DNA of 64,000 nt from Adiantum capillus-veneris (Eukaryota; Streptophyta; Polypodiopsida; Polypodiales; Pteridaceae): the NCBI GenBank assembly GCA_014529385.2, contig CM043956.1, positions 63,740,620 through 63,804,619 of the forward strand, in the 5' to 3' direction. Numbering within the stretch: the first letter of the stretch is position 1; each line of letters opens with the position of its first letter. Shown here one piece after another: positions 24,060-34,544 of the stretch. Made by a program: the position numbers and the translations under genes. The notes below the pieces were generated by a model that saw only the letters and a list, made by a program, of their open reading frames with translations, was not told where the DNA came from and did not search any database.

Positions 24060-25560
24060 GATAAAGAATTGTACTTGAGACAAGCTCATGTACAAATGAT
24101 AGGGTTTCATAATGAAAAAACATAATTATACCAAAGAATGATGAGACTTGGGGTTTATTGGCCTCATATAAAAAAAAACATCCATAACTACGTTAGTTCA
24201 TGTGATACTTGTGCAATCCAGAAGCCAATTGGACATGCTACACTATTCAGGATAACAAAAGCACCCAAGTGGGGAAAATACATCAAAGATTACATCAAAT
24301 AGGGAATCTTGCCAGCAAACTTGAGCAAAGCCAAACTATGTTCAATTTAGAGAGAAGCAAAAAACTATGTTATCATTGAAAATAACCTTTATTGGAGGGG
24401 GATAGATGACAACTTGAGAATCTGTTCCATGAAGCATGAGTAATTACCAATTCTTGAGCAAGCAGATGTCGTACCGATAGGAGGTCACTTTTCAGACAAG
24501 ACCACAAAAGCAATACTCGTTGCAGAAATCTAGTGGCCTACTATGTACATGGATGCAGAACATAATGTCAAACAATGTGATGATTGCCAAAGAACAGAAT
24601 TACCTATGCGATGAGATGAAATGACAATGAGACCAATGATAGGGACAAGATCCTTTTCCAAATGGGAAAAAGACTTTGTTGAACCTATTTTCCCACCGGC
24701 ATATCAAACATATGCTCATACATCATAGTGGTCATAGATTATTTAACCAAATGGGTAGAAGCCAAAGCAACACAAAAGAATGATTCCATAACAAAAACGC
24801 AGTTCTTGTATGAGAAAATTTTTATGTGATATGGGCTTCCATTGATATAGTGAGTGATGGAGGGACTCATTTTCTCAAAGACATGGTTAATTATCTATTG
24901 CAAGAGTTTATGGGGCTTCATTCTAAATCAGCACTATATCACCCTCAAGAGAATGGGCAAGCCACAAGAACCAACAAAATTCTATGCATGGTGCTCACAA
25001 AAATTGTCAACAAATCAAGAATCAATTGAGATTAGAAACTACACTAAGCTTTATGGGCATATTGGGTAGCATACAAAATACCAGAGAATAGGACACCTTC
25101 CAATTTGGTGTTTGGGTCAGATGCCATACTGGATGTGAAATTCTTGATTCCTACAATACACATTGCACAAGAATTAGGATGGACGTGACACAAATTGTTT
25201 GGAATACTAGAAGCTAATCCAGTTGAACAAATTCAGACTTAATGTTGTTGTCACCATCTATCCAAAATAATAATAAATGAAATAATTTCATGACAAACAC
25301 GTGACAAACAAGGAGTTTCAAAAGGCTGACCGTGTATTAGTCTACAACTTGAAACAAAACTCCAAGAAACTTCAAAGCAAGGTAATGGACCATTTGTGAT
25401 CCATGAAATATCACCAAGTTGTGCCATCCAACTTGCAACATTGGAGGGAGAGGTAATATCTAGTTGGATCAATGGTTACATATCAAACAAGTATCATCAA
25501 CCTCTTACCGCATAAATTTTGAAGAAGATACATGAAGCAAAGGAAAGGAAGTAGAAGGCT
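24060..25560 (+). pseudogene. E1 integrase with two HHCC-type zinc fingers in tandem
   Basis: The first finger, about 24080-24215, has HX6HX30CX2C (HVQMIGFH ... SSCDTC) with one stop inside. The second, about 24460-24590, has the same spacing, (H)X6HX29CX2C, with its first His now Asp (DVVPIGGH ... KQCDDC). The catalytic core follows: DYLTKWVEAK-like at 24740, SDGGTHF at about 24850, and HPQENGQATRTNK at 24935-24980. The C-terminal SH3-like part (VLVYNLKQNSKKLQSK) lies at about 25330. Integrase joins element DNA to the chromosome. The doubled finger is unusual. Frames are broken at many points. Confidence 0.7.
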
Positions 25561-25685
25561 CAAGTAATCAAGAAAAATCACAGGAGGATGCTCGGTTGTG
25601 GATTTTGAAGCACAAAGAATGGCAAAATCTAGCTCCACTATTGTAATCAGAAGCACCTTCTCCTCCTATTGCAACAGTCCAAATT

Positions 25686-25985
25686 ATGCAGAGTTGGCTT
25701 GGAGGAATGGATGTATGGATCAATGTCCAGCTCATTGATGGATCAATAGAAAGAGACCTTGTAGATAGTGGGGCTCGTATCAATGCTATGCAGTATTCTA
25801 CATGCCTCAAATTATCAAACTCCATGATTGAACCAACCAAGATTGAGGCAGCTAACAAAGGGACAATGGTTAATTTGAGACATGCCAATGTATCAATTAA
25901 CATTAACAGTAACCAATGTCCACATCAATTCCACATCATGGTTGATATAAACCTCAATAAAGAAATCATCTTGGGAGTTTCATGA
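25686..25985 (+). pseudogene. aspartic-protease-like frame downstream of E1 integrase
   Basis: An open frame of 99 codons contains LVDSGARINAM (catalytic DSG kept), a flap-like stretch, and DINLNKEIILG near the end, the ILG being the usual closing motif of retroviral-type proteases. It lies after integrase rather than before RT, so it is either the start of a second decayed element or a rearranged piece of E1. A broken continuation (MHIYKKQL, then a KQVWVKSQSW-type basic region) runs to about 26230. Confidence 0.55.
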
Positions 25986-26229
25986 ATGCACATTTACAAA
26001 AAGCAGTTGTCGAGAGGCATGATGACACTTTGAAGTACAATCTCAAGGGCATAGCTTATGTTACACCCTTGGCAAAAATAGATCACATTTGGAATGTACA
26101 ACCCCATTCAAGAGGCTTGATGATAGGAGAACTAGAGTCAGATCCACAACCGCAATAGTCTGAAATCATTCGTGGAAAAAAGGTTAAGCAAGTTTGGGTA
26201 AAAAGTCAATCATGGTAACCAAACCTCAA

Positions 26230-27397
26230 TAGATATGGATACCCAAATCCTTGCTTACCAATCAATCTTCCAACTCAATTGATCCAAGTTCCTAAGTTGC
26301 CAAAACACCTCAATCAAAGTCAAATAGGTGCAAGAACTTCAAACAACAATTCAATGATTCATTGAGTTCACCAAAATACAGATGGATTCCCAAATATCAA
26401 TTGGACCAATTAATAACCACCAAAGCACCAACATGGAAATGGAGACCGAAACCATCAAACATCATCAAAGTCTCTAGAGCCAATCTTAAAGTGGGTACCT
26501 AAACCCATGCCAAACCAGCCAAAAACCAACCCACCATACTCAACAAATCAACCATGAGAGAGAAAGCAATTTGTCTTCAATAACTTTTGTTTGGAAAATG
26601 CAACATAGATGAAACCTCGCTAGAAAAAACCACTAATCAATTGGTTCACTACATGCATCTTACACAACATACTATCACCCAATGCATCTTTTACATAAGC
26701 ATGATAGGACCACATTCCACGGCCTTGCAATGTTGTTTACCCATGCACAACGCACAAACTTTTCTCTGAGGCAACTCAGAATGGGTAGGGGGGAGTAACT
26801 ATAGCTAGAGTAGCATATTGCAAGATCTCAAACTACAAGATGATGAGAGATTATGTGTACAAAGTATAAACTGCATTTCAGCGCTTAAATTTTTGTTTTT
26901 TTGTAGAATTTTCCTCTTATTTGGCATAGTATTGAGCCATATTGACAAATTTCGACATGTGAGATGCCTAGAGTGAGAGTATGTACATAAAATTTTGAGG
27001 AATAATTTTGGCAAAAATTTTCACCAATTTTCATTAATTTTCTTGTCTTTCTAGCCTAATAATAATAATAAATTAATAAACAAATCCAAAACATTTGATT
27101 TTGAGTTTTGAAAGAAAACACCAAACCTACAAAGCAAGAGCTTTGAGCATGTCAAATATGGAAGGATTTGGCACATGTCAAAATTTGGGCCATCTTAAAA
27201 TGGACTAGAATTGCAGGATCACAACCAACTAAAGGGGACATGTGTCCAATTGATGAGTTGTTTGAGGCAGAGGAGGTATGACATGCAGAATGCGGGCAAG
27301 TGAGGTAAGTATGCACAATGCACTTGGGACAAGCCAAGTATATATATGCAAAATGGGCAAATCAAGCCTAATTTGCAGATAGACATTTTGAGTGAGT

Positions 27398-27400
<3 letters not shown>
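26230..27400. other. non-coding; repeated W-(I/V)-P-K triplets and a PPT-like run
   Basis: To about 26530 the plus strand keeps encoding short WIPK/WVPKPM/WRPKP phrases between stops. GGGTAGGGGGGAG at about 26784-26797 looks like a retroelement polypurine tract, but no LTR after it pairs with anything in the window. The rest is AT-rich without features. Confidence 0.3.

Positions 27401-27401
<1 letters not shown>

Positions 27402-27477
<76 letters not shown>
27402..27477. repeat. (GA)n microsatellite, 76 bp
   Basis: Pure GA repeat preceded by GAGT units. Frames through it are artefacts. Confidence 0.97.
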
Positions 27478-27480
<3 letters not shown>

Positions 27481-27629
27481 ATTATTGTCCACGGAGGGTA
27501 GATATGACCTATGGGACCAAAACAAAACATTACATCTGTTCTTTTGGAGTGAAAACATTAGATACGTATCAGTTAGGGACTGAGGGTCCATCAAGGGGGA
27601 AAGAAAAAGGATAAGAACAAGAACAAAAC

Positions 27630-28310
27630 CTAAGGGGAGTCAGGTGGAGGGGGAGATGGCTTGGGAGTTTGATACTCCTGAATGATGGCTTTACCACCAT
27701 GGTAGATTGCTCATTTACCTTGTTTACGAGCATCATGCATCTTTTTGAGCTCAATTGCTTTATACTTAAGTTGGTTTGTAGTCAACTCCTCGGCAATCCA
27801 AAGCTTTGTCCCCTTGAGGTGGTAGGATTGACGTAGCAGCCTTGTCCATTCTTATTTGTTTTTGAAAGTGAGGATACATTGGCCAGGTGGTATATGCCTA
27901 TGCGTGTCATTGATCCAAGAGAAAGTGTCGAGCTCGATGTTGATTGGTTGAAGAGTGTCATTAAGCTTGGTGATGGCTTCTTCGAGGGTGTCCTTCTCGG
28001 TGAACCATGGTGAAGAGAGTCCTCCAATTTTGATCTTGAGGGAAAGGGAATCTTGTAGCTGGTATTCTTGTAAGGGTGCTTCGATTTCTCTATCAATCTT
28101 CTTACGCGCTGCCGCATTGGCTTCTTATTGAGCCGCCTTGACAGTCTCATTGAGAGAAGCTTTGGCTTCGTGTTCTTTTGCAAGTAGAGTTTCGTTGTCC
28201 TTTGCCGCATCCTCGAGCTTACTCAAGCATCATTTGAGTGCATCATTCTCCAAAAGAAGTGCTTGGATCTGAGCCTTGAGGGCTATGATCCTCAATTTAA
28301 GCGTGCTGCA
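27630..28310 (-). pseudogene. L1-ORF1p-like segment joined to CACTA transposase
   Basis: One minus-strand frame runs about 225 codons with four stops (TGA, TAA, TAA, TGA), each a single C-to-T or G-to-A change from Trp, Gln or Arg. It begins with a heptad-like coiled coil (LKAQIQALLLENDALK ... KLEDAAKDNETLL), passes a basic linker, an RRM-sized globular block (FSWINDTHRHIPPGQCILTF), and ends KGTKLWIAEELTTNQLKYK ... MHDARKQGK and a proline-rich tail. Coiled coil, RRM and a C-terminal domain with this kind of closing motif is the plan of L1-type ORF1 RNA chaperones. I cannot exclude a CACTA accessory (TNPA-like) protein. No RT or endonuclease is adjacent. Confidence 0.4.
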
Positions 28311-30489
28311 TCGATGTAGTCTTTTCTTATCTCTTTTGAACTGATCCAGCGTACCAACTCACTGATTTTGTAGATTTTTCTTCTAATGTCATCTGTCAAA
28401 CAACCCTTTATGAAAATTGGTAAAATGAACTGTAAAAATTTGTGCCAATTGTGGGACTTAAGACCACTCTGATTGTCATCTAGTAAACGTTGTTTTCAAA
28501 CATCGCATGTGTCCTATGGGAGTCTTGAATGAAGATATAGTCTTCTTTACTTGTTGCTCTTCTGCATGACTCAGAACCCATGGACCTTTTGGTATAGAAA
28601 ACTTTCCATTGGGTTTAAGTCGAGGCCACATATCTGGCATTCAGCGACCCATAGCCTGCAAGTCATCTCTTTGGGCCTTGCTCTCCCTTTTTCCAGTGAT
28701 GGTTTTCCGTATGATCTCCCCCACATTCTTGAAGATGTGCATTGGTCGAGCAAATGATTACACAATAGGTCACTCCAATACAAGAGTTCATGGAAAATAG
28801 AAAGTCTTTTCATTCCAAGTGGCATCCAATCTGCCCTCTCCAACCACATGTTTTTCCAATCACTCGCTTTTAGTGGATGCATGTCATGTTTGCATATGTT
28901 TGGTTCACGTAACTCATGTCCTTCAGGCAAAAATCTACCATGCTCCTCGTAAATTGCCTTGCTCAAATGCTCAGAGCAGCAAAAGCCAAGTCGAGGACCA
29001 CATTTTGGACATGCATGATTGCCCAAGTAACTCAAGCCTAAAACATCACAAAATTAAAATATAAAATTGTTGGCATAGCAAGGAATCACATGTGTCTGAG
29101 GGTTTCAAAGGCACTTACCTAAGCACTCACCAAAGCCTGGAAAATCGTGCATTGTCCACATGAGAATGCCTTGTACATGTACATTCCGTCATCCGATTGG
29201 TTGGGACATATCAACCACATCGATTCCTGTCCACAAGATTTGAAGCTCTTCTATAAGTGGTGCTAGATAGACGTCCATGTTCTTTGCTTTATACTTTCCT
29301 AGGATGATCAATGACAACAACAGATTGCCCTTCTTGATAGCTAACCATGGTGGAAGATTATAATTAATCATACAAATAGGCCACGTGCTCCATGACGAAC
29401 TCCGTAATCCGAATGGGTTTACTTTGTCTATTTCCAGACGAAAGAGGATACATGGAGGCTCGTTCTTAAATGTAGGCCAACTTTCCTCTATGTGCTTCCA
29501 TGCACGAGAGTCAGCAGGTACCCACATCACATCATCTGTTCATCTAGTATTTGAGTGCCATGTCATCAAAGCGGATATGGACTTGCACGTGAACATGTTC
29601 TTTATTCTTGGAATGATAGGAAAGTGTCAAAGGACCTTTGCAGGGATAAATTTTCCTTGTGTGTCCTCCCTGTACCTGTTTGATCCATAATTGGAACACT
29701 GTTCCAAATTTGCATACTCATTGCAAAAAAGTATACAATCATTAGGACATGCATGTATTTTGTGATAATCCAAGCCCAAATAGTAAGAAGCTTTTTAGCG
29801 ACGGACAGGAGGGGGCATGTGATTCCCTTCTGGCAAGATTTTCTCATTGAGAAACCTATCGTTACATGAACAAGTCAGCCCCTTGATCAAATTATTGAAA
29901 TGTAATTTGCACTTTATCATGCTTAGGATACAATGTATTTACCTGAAAAGCTATGTGATTGAGGCGTCAGACGAATCCTAGACAAACTGCAAATTAAGCA
30001 TTGCCAACATGGTATGGAGAATTGAGATCTTTGCACCATTGTAAAGCGGCATGCGTACAAGACTTTGCATCATCTCGCCCTCTTTATAGTTGCTATCATG
30101 CCATCGATATGAATGGGATGACTGAGGTTGGTCCGCAATATTGCATTCAATGTTGTCATCTTCTATGTTTTCAATGATGGGATCCATGTCAAAGAACGCA
30201 TCCAACATCTGCTCCATCTCTACTTCTTGAAATTCCACATTAGGTATGGTTGGGAGGACTCAGTTGATGGCTGCTCATTTGAAAGTCGTCTTCGTTGGGA
30301 TGAAGTTGGAGAAATATCTACTTGCGGAGTTTGACCTTTCGTCTCGAGACCATGAGAATGATAATGCAGGTCTTGTAATTGCTCAATCGGAAAGAGACCG
30401 TGATTCCGTATGTGTTGGTCGTAGATTTTTTATTTTCTATAGATCTTATGCTTGCAATGCACACAAGGACACGCCATCCTATCGTCCAT
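28310..30489 (-). pseudogene. CACTA (En/Spm) TNP2-type transposase, decayed
   Basis: The frame starts MDDRMACPCVHCKHKIYRK at 30489, the Cys-rich transposase-associated N-terminus. It is followed by NDCILF-like sequence with IPAKVLWHFPIIPRIKNMF at about 29620-29700, then PADSRAWKHIEESWPTF, NPFGLRSSSWSTWPICMINYNLPPW and VYLAPLIEELQILW at 29200-29520, then GNHACPKCGPRLGFCCSEH at about 28980, then DPMHIFKNV-like and IGHMR segments to 28500, ending YKISELVRWISSKEIRKDYID at about 28330. The order and motifs are those of Transposase_21 family proteins, which cut CACTA ends. At least four frame changes and many stops kill it. The terminus at 33450 reads in the same direction. Confidence 0.85.
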
Positions 30490-30574
30490 ACTTTATCTAC
30501 CAATGATGCAAAAAATAATTAAAAAACTCTAGTTGTTATAACTACACACTACTAAGTACATGACAATACATGAC

Positions 30575-31080
30575 AACCTCACATTCTCTAGCCAGGCCCG
30601 ATCCCCACACACCTCGGTTTAGAGGTGCATGGAGATTAGGACCCCCTTAGGACCACAGGGTAATAATCTCGTCTTTATTGGTCAAAGAATATATATTAAG
30701 GTTCTCGTAGTCTGTGCGCACTTTGGAAGTCTGATTGCATTTTTTCAACTATTTGCTGCTAGCTCTAACAACCTCACATTCTCTAGCTAGACCTGGCCCC
30801 CGCACACCTCGGTCTAGAGGTGCACAAAGATTAGGACCACAGGGTAATAATCTCGTCTTTATTGATCAATGACTATATATAGTAAGGTTCTTGAAGTCTG
30901 TGTGCACTTTGGAAGTTCGATTTGCTGCTAGCATGAGCTCTAACAATCTCACATTCAACTATTTGCTGCTAGCTCGAGCTCTAACAATCTCACGTCCGAT
31001 CCCCACACACCTCAGTCTAGAGGTGCACGGAGATTAGGATCACAGGGTCAATGACTATATATTAGTGCTTTTGAAGTTTG
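30575..31080. repeat. tandem repeat type 1, about 195 bp, 2.5 units
   Basis: Units begin at 30575, 30770 and about 30985 with AA(C/T)CTCACATTCTCT and share CACACCTCGGTCTAGAGGTGC, GATTAGGACCACAGGGTAA and TTTGCTGCTAGCTC. The third is partly rearranged. Confidence 0.85.
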
Positions 31081-31087
31081 TATGCGC

Positions 31088-31720
31088 TTAACCTAACCTA
31101 TAACCTAAACTATAACCTAACCTATAACCAAATTAAACCTAACCTATAACTTCACCTATAACAAAACCTAATCGAAGTCCGTTTACGTTTTTTGAAGTAC
31201 ACGAGTCATTCTTGAAGTCCATTTGCATTTTCTCAACTATTTGCTGCTAGCTCTAACCTAACTCATGATCTAACCTAACATATAACCTAAACCTAACTTA
31301 ACCTAACGTAACCTAACCTAACCTATAACCTAACCTAACTGATATCCGTTTGCATGTTTAGAAGTACACGAGTCATCTTCGAAGTCCGTTTGCATTTTTT
31401 CCACTATTCATTTGCCGCTAGCTCTAACCTAACCTAAAATCTCACCTAACCTATAACCTAAACCTAGCCTAACCTAACATAACCTATAACCTAAACCTAG
31501 CCTATAGGCTAACCTAACCGAAGTTCGTTTGCGTTTTTTGAAGTACACGAGTCATCTTCGAAGTCCGTTTGTGTTTTTTCTACAATTTGTTGCTAGCTCT
31601 AACCTAACCTATAACCTAAACCTAACGTAACCTAACCTAATCTATAACTAAACCTAACCTATAACCTAACCTAATCGAAGTCCGTTTGCGTGTTTAGAAG
31701 TACACAAGTCATCTTCGTTT
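31088..31720. repeat. composite array: AACCTA telomere-like blocks alternating with a 95-bp spacer
   Basis: Four units of about 157-178 bp. Each has a 70-80 bp run of AACCTA/ATAACCT hexa- and heptamers, then a spacer with GAAGTCCGTTTGCGTTTTTT, GAAGTACACGAGTCATCTTC and TTTGCTGCTAGCTCTAACC. Spacers start at about 31173, 31341, 31519 and 31676. The last part of the spacer is shared with tandem repeat type 1. The runs are not the canonical plant telomere (CCCTAAA). Confidence 0.85.
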
Positions 31721-32335
31721 GGCCGCTAATAGATGGACATTGTGTTCGAACAGTTAGAACTTATGGTATGGCGTGTAAAGCTGCTTATGTTAGGCTGCTC
31801 CAAATTGGATTAGGATAGCAAGTAGCCATTTCAATCCGCTTAGGGCTAGCCACCTAGGGTTAGCGTCTTAGGACTAGTGTTGGTTTAGCCGCTAATAGAT
31901 GTTCGTATTTTGGAGTGTTAGGGTGCCCTATGTAAAGTTGCCTAGGTTTGTGGCCGCTCCAAATTGGATTAGGGTTCTATGGATTTGGTTTGGCCGCTAA
32001 TAGATGACGCACCGTGTTCGAACGATTAATTAGAGCACACTATGTAAAGCCGCTAAGGTAAAGCGCTCTAAAACATATTAGGGTATCGTTACGCCATTTA
32101 GTTTGCTTAGGGATAGCTGCTAAGGGTTATTGGCTTTAGATTAGTGACTTTTGTTTTGGTTGCTAATACATTACTATATTTGGAGCGTTAGGGTAAGCTA
32201 TGTAAATCCGCTTAGGTTTGGCAACTTTTGATTTAGTCACTCCAAATCCAATTAGTGTAGCGCTTGGCCATTTTAGTCTACTAATAGAGTTACGCTGGTA
32301 GATGGTCGTGTTTGGACGTTTCACCGATAAGTGTT
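31717..32335. repeat. tandem repeat type 3, about 105-166 bp, four units
   Basis: Units start with GTTTGGCCGCTAATAGATG (31717, about 31883, 31987, 32153 variant) and share GTTAGGGT...TATGTAAAGCCGCTTAGG and CTCCAAATTGGATTAGGG. Divergence is high in the fourth unit. Confidence 0.75.
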
Positions 32336-32384
32336 TAGATTAACATAAAAGTACATAAGTTCTAACTGTCCAAACACAATATCC

Positions 32385-32725
32385 ATCTATAACCTAAACA
32401 TGAGTTAACTTAACATATAACGTAACCTAAATTTTTACGTGCAATCTATAACCTAACCTATAACCTAACTTGTTGCCTAAACCTGACTTATAATCTAGCT
32501 AACCTATCCTATAACCTATAACCTAACTTATAACTTGATTTAAGCTTTAATTTAAACCTAACCTATAAGCTAACCTAACATAATTAATGTCCTATAAGCT
32601 AACCTAACCTAACATAACTTAACGTATAACCTAACTTATAACTTAACATATAACCTATACATACCCTAACCTAACATATAACCTAAACTAAACCTAACCA
32701 AAACCTAAAACCTAAACCTCATCAA
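32385..32725. repeat. second AACCTA/ATAACCT array
   Basis: About 340 bp of irregular AACCTA, ATAACCT and AACTTA units without the 95-bp spacer, ending AAACCTAAAACCTAAACCT. Confidence 0.85.
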
Positions 32726-33019
32726 TCGTATAATTTCAAAAATGACATAATTAAAAACAAAATTTCTTCAAAACAAGATTTTTTCATAAACCAAAACGAG
32801 ATTTTTTCCTAATTAAAAATGAAATTGCACAACACAAACCATAATTTCTTTTAAAGCATTGAAAGTTTAAAGCATTCAAAGTTTAAAGCATGAAATTTTC
32901 TTTTATCAATATACAAATTAATTTAAATAAATTTAGTATGCATTAAAAGTTCAAGCACTCACATGGGGCCTATTTAAGCAAGAAAAGCTGTTGTAAACGT
33001 CCTTGAACCTGTAAAAATG

Positions 33020-33041
33020 CACACACACACACACACACACC
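33020..33041. repeat. (CA)11 microsatellite
   Basis: Pure CA dinucleotides; a telobox-like AAACCCTAA follows at about 33046. Confidence 0.95.
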
Positions 33042-33410
33042 ATGTTAAACCCTAAACCTACAAGTAAACTTGAAAACAATCTCACCTTAGTGCTATGGAG
33101 TAGTCCACGAGCAAGATTAGCACCTCCGACAACTTGTTGTGCACCAGATATGTAAGAGGTGAGGAGGAAGAAAGCAAGAGAAAATGTGCAAGAATAAGAG
33201 AAATGCACAAGGAAAGCCCGCAGGTTCTTTTTTGGAAGGGTGCGATGGTACAAAAATTGATACAAGTGTTGGAACAGGTATCAATTCACACGTCAGAAAA
33301 TACTTTGGAACAGGCGTCAAAAGATACATCGAACAGTCGTAGAAAATTTAAAAATGATTTTTTTTTTTAAATTGCATCTCCCTCCATACTTACCTACACA
33401 TATACCGATG

Positions 33411-33450
33411 CCAGCCATAGACGCCGGAATTTAAGTGACCTCTTGTAGTG
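33411..33450 (-). other. CACTA terminal sequence
   Basis: Minus strand from 33450: CACTACAAGAGGTCACTTAA, then GGCGTC. CACTACAAGA is the conserved terminus of En/Spm-type elements. CCTGTTCC phrases at about 33250-33310 (minus GATACCTGTTCC, GACGCCTGTTCC) look like the subterminal repeats to which transposition proteins bind. Confidence 0.65.
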
Positions 33451-33769
33451 TTTACAGAGCTTTGATTCTCCCTCGGACAAATCTTTGGTTCTCATTCTGT
33501 CATCATGGATACACGGCCTAGGCAAAGCTGAATCCAATCGTGTTTTACAGTCTTCCTAGCAGAATCGTCCAACTTTTCCATGAGCAGATGAGCAACGCAG
33601 AGGGCAAATTACCCTCCTCCACCATGCTTTTTGGGTAGATCAACAGTAAACTTGAAAAGATGCAACACAAATAAATTTTATACCAAGATGCTGAAAGAGT
33701 AGAATTGAACCTGGAATTTGAGAGTTAGGTGATCCGTTCAATGAGTAGGCAATTGGTATTCAAGCTAAG

Positions 33770-33960
33770 AAAGAAGTTCATGAGTCATTGGTCAAGCAAA
33801 AAGGAAGTGGTTTAAAGTAGCTACTTCTAAATAATCAGGCGATCGAAGAGTGGAATTTTGGCACAAATGAGAACCCTAGAATGGTGAAGATTAACAAACA
33901 TTTGAAGCCAAGTGAAAAACGCAAATTTAATCCTTGCAATCTACTTATGGAATGAAGGGT
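33770..33960 (+). pseudogene. fragment related to the 3-kb reading frame
   Basis: AIEEWNFGTNENPRMVKINKH matches the phrase at about 3040-3110. It is a short, isolated piece of the same unnamed retroelement family. Confidence 0.35.
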
Positions 33961-34129
33961 GCCTACGTAAGAATTAGATTATCTCAAGTAACCTCTCTTT
34001 TTTAGATTTGTAATCTTTTCATATAACATCAACGACTCATATTTCTACCATTTGGTGCCATTGTAAAATTGATTGTGTACATTGTGGTCTTTATGTATTT
34101 GCACTTCTCAGTTTCTTTAATTTAAACTC

Positions 34130-34540
34130 TCGACCCCGATCACGCAAACCCAATGGCTAGGGGACACCATTGATCAACTCTTATCAAAATAAAAAAACAA
34201 GGGGACCATACGGGCTTGGTGGGATGCCCATCGTGCATTGTGGGCATCCCGCTAAGCTTGTACGGTCCTTGTGTTTCACGATTTTGAAAAAATTTGACTG
34301 GCGGTGTCTCTCGAATACCAGGTTTGCATGATCACGGTCGATAGCCCAATGGCTAGGGGACACCGTTGATCAACTTTTATCAAAATCAAAAAACAAGGGG
34401 ACCATACGGGCTTGGTGGGATGCCCATCGTGCATTGTGGGCATCCCGCTAAGCTTGTACGGTCCTTGTGTTTCACGATTTTGACAAAAGTTGACAGGCAG
34501 TGTCTCTCGGATACCAGGTTTGCATGATCACGGTCGATAG
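34130..34540. repeat. two tandem 196-bp foldback (hairpin) units
   Basis: Each unit is an inverted repeat centred on GGGATGCCCA-10 nt-TGGGCATCCC (34221-34250 and 34417-34446). The stem extends outward through ACAAGG...CCTTGT and TCAAAAT...ATTTTGA pairs to near GATCATGCAAACC-type ends, with lower identity further out. The two units are nearly identical (a handful of differences). Confidence 0.85.
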
Positions 34541-34544
34541 TTTT

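Larger units (their letters stand above)
28310..33450 (-). mobile_element. CACTA transposon, 5' terminus to transposase (3' end not found)
   Basis: Reading leftwards: CACTA terminus at 33450, about 2.9 kb of non-coding DNA with tandem repeats, then the transposase from 30489. The L1-ORF1-like frame follows without a visible border. No second CACTA end in the correct orientation was found left of 28310, so the left limit is only the last transposase homology. Confidence 0.65.

Noticed and set aside
28551..30506. Plus-strand frames across 28.5-30.5 kb
   Set aside because: Antisense shadows of the CACTA transposase.
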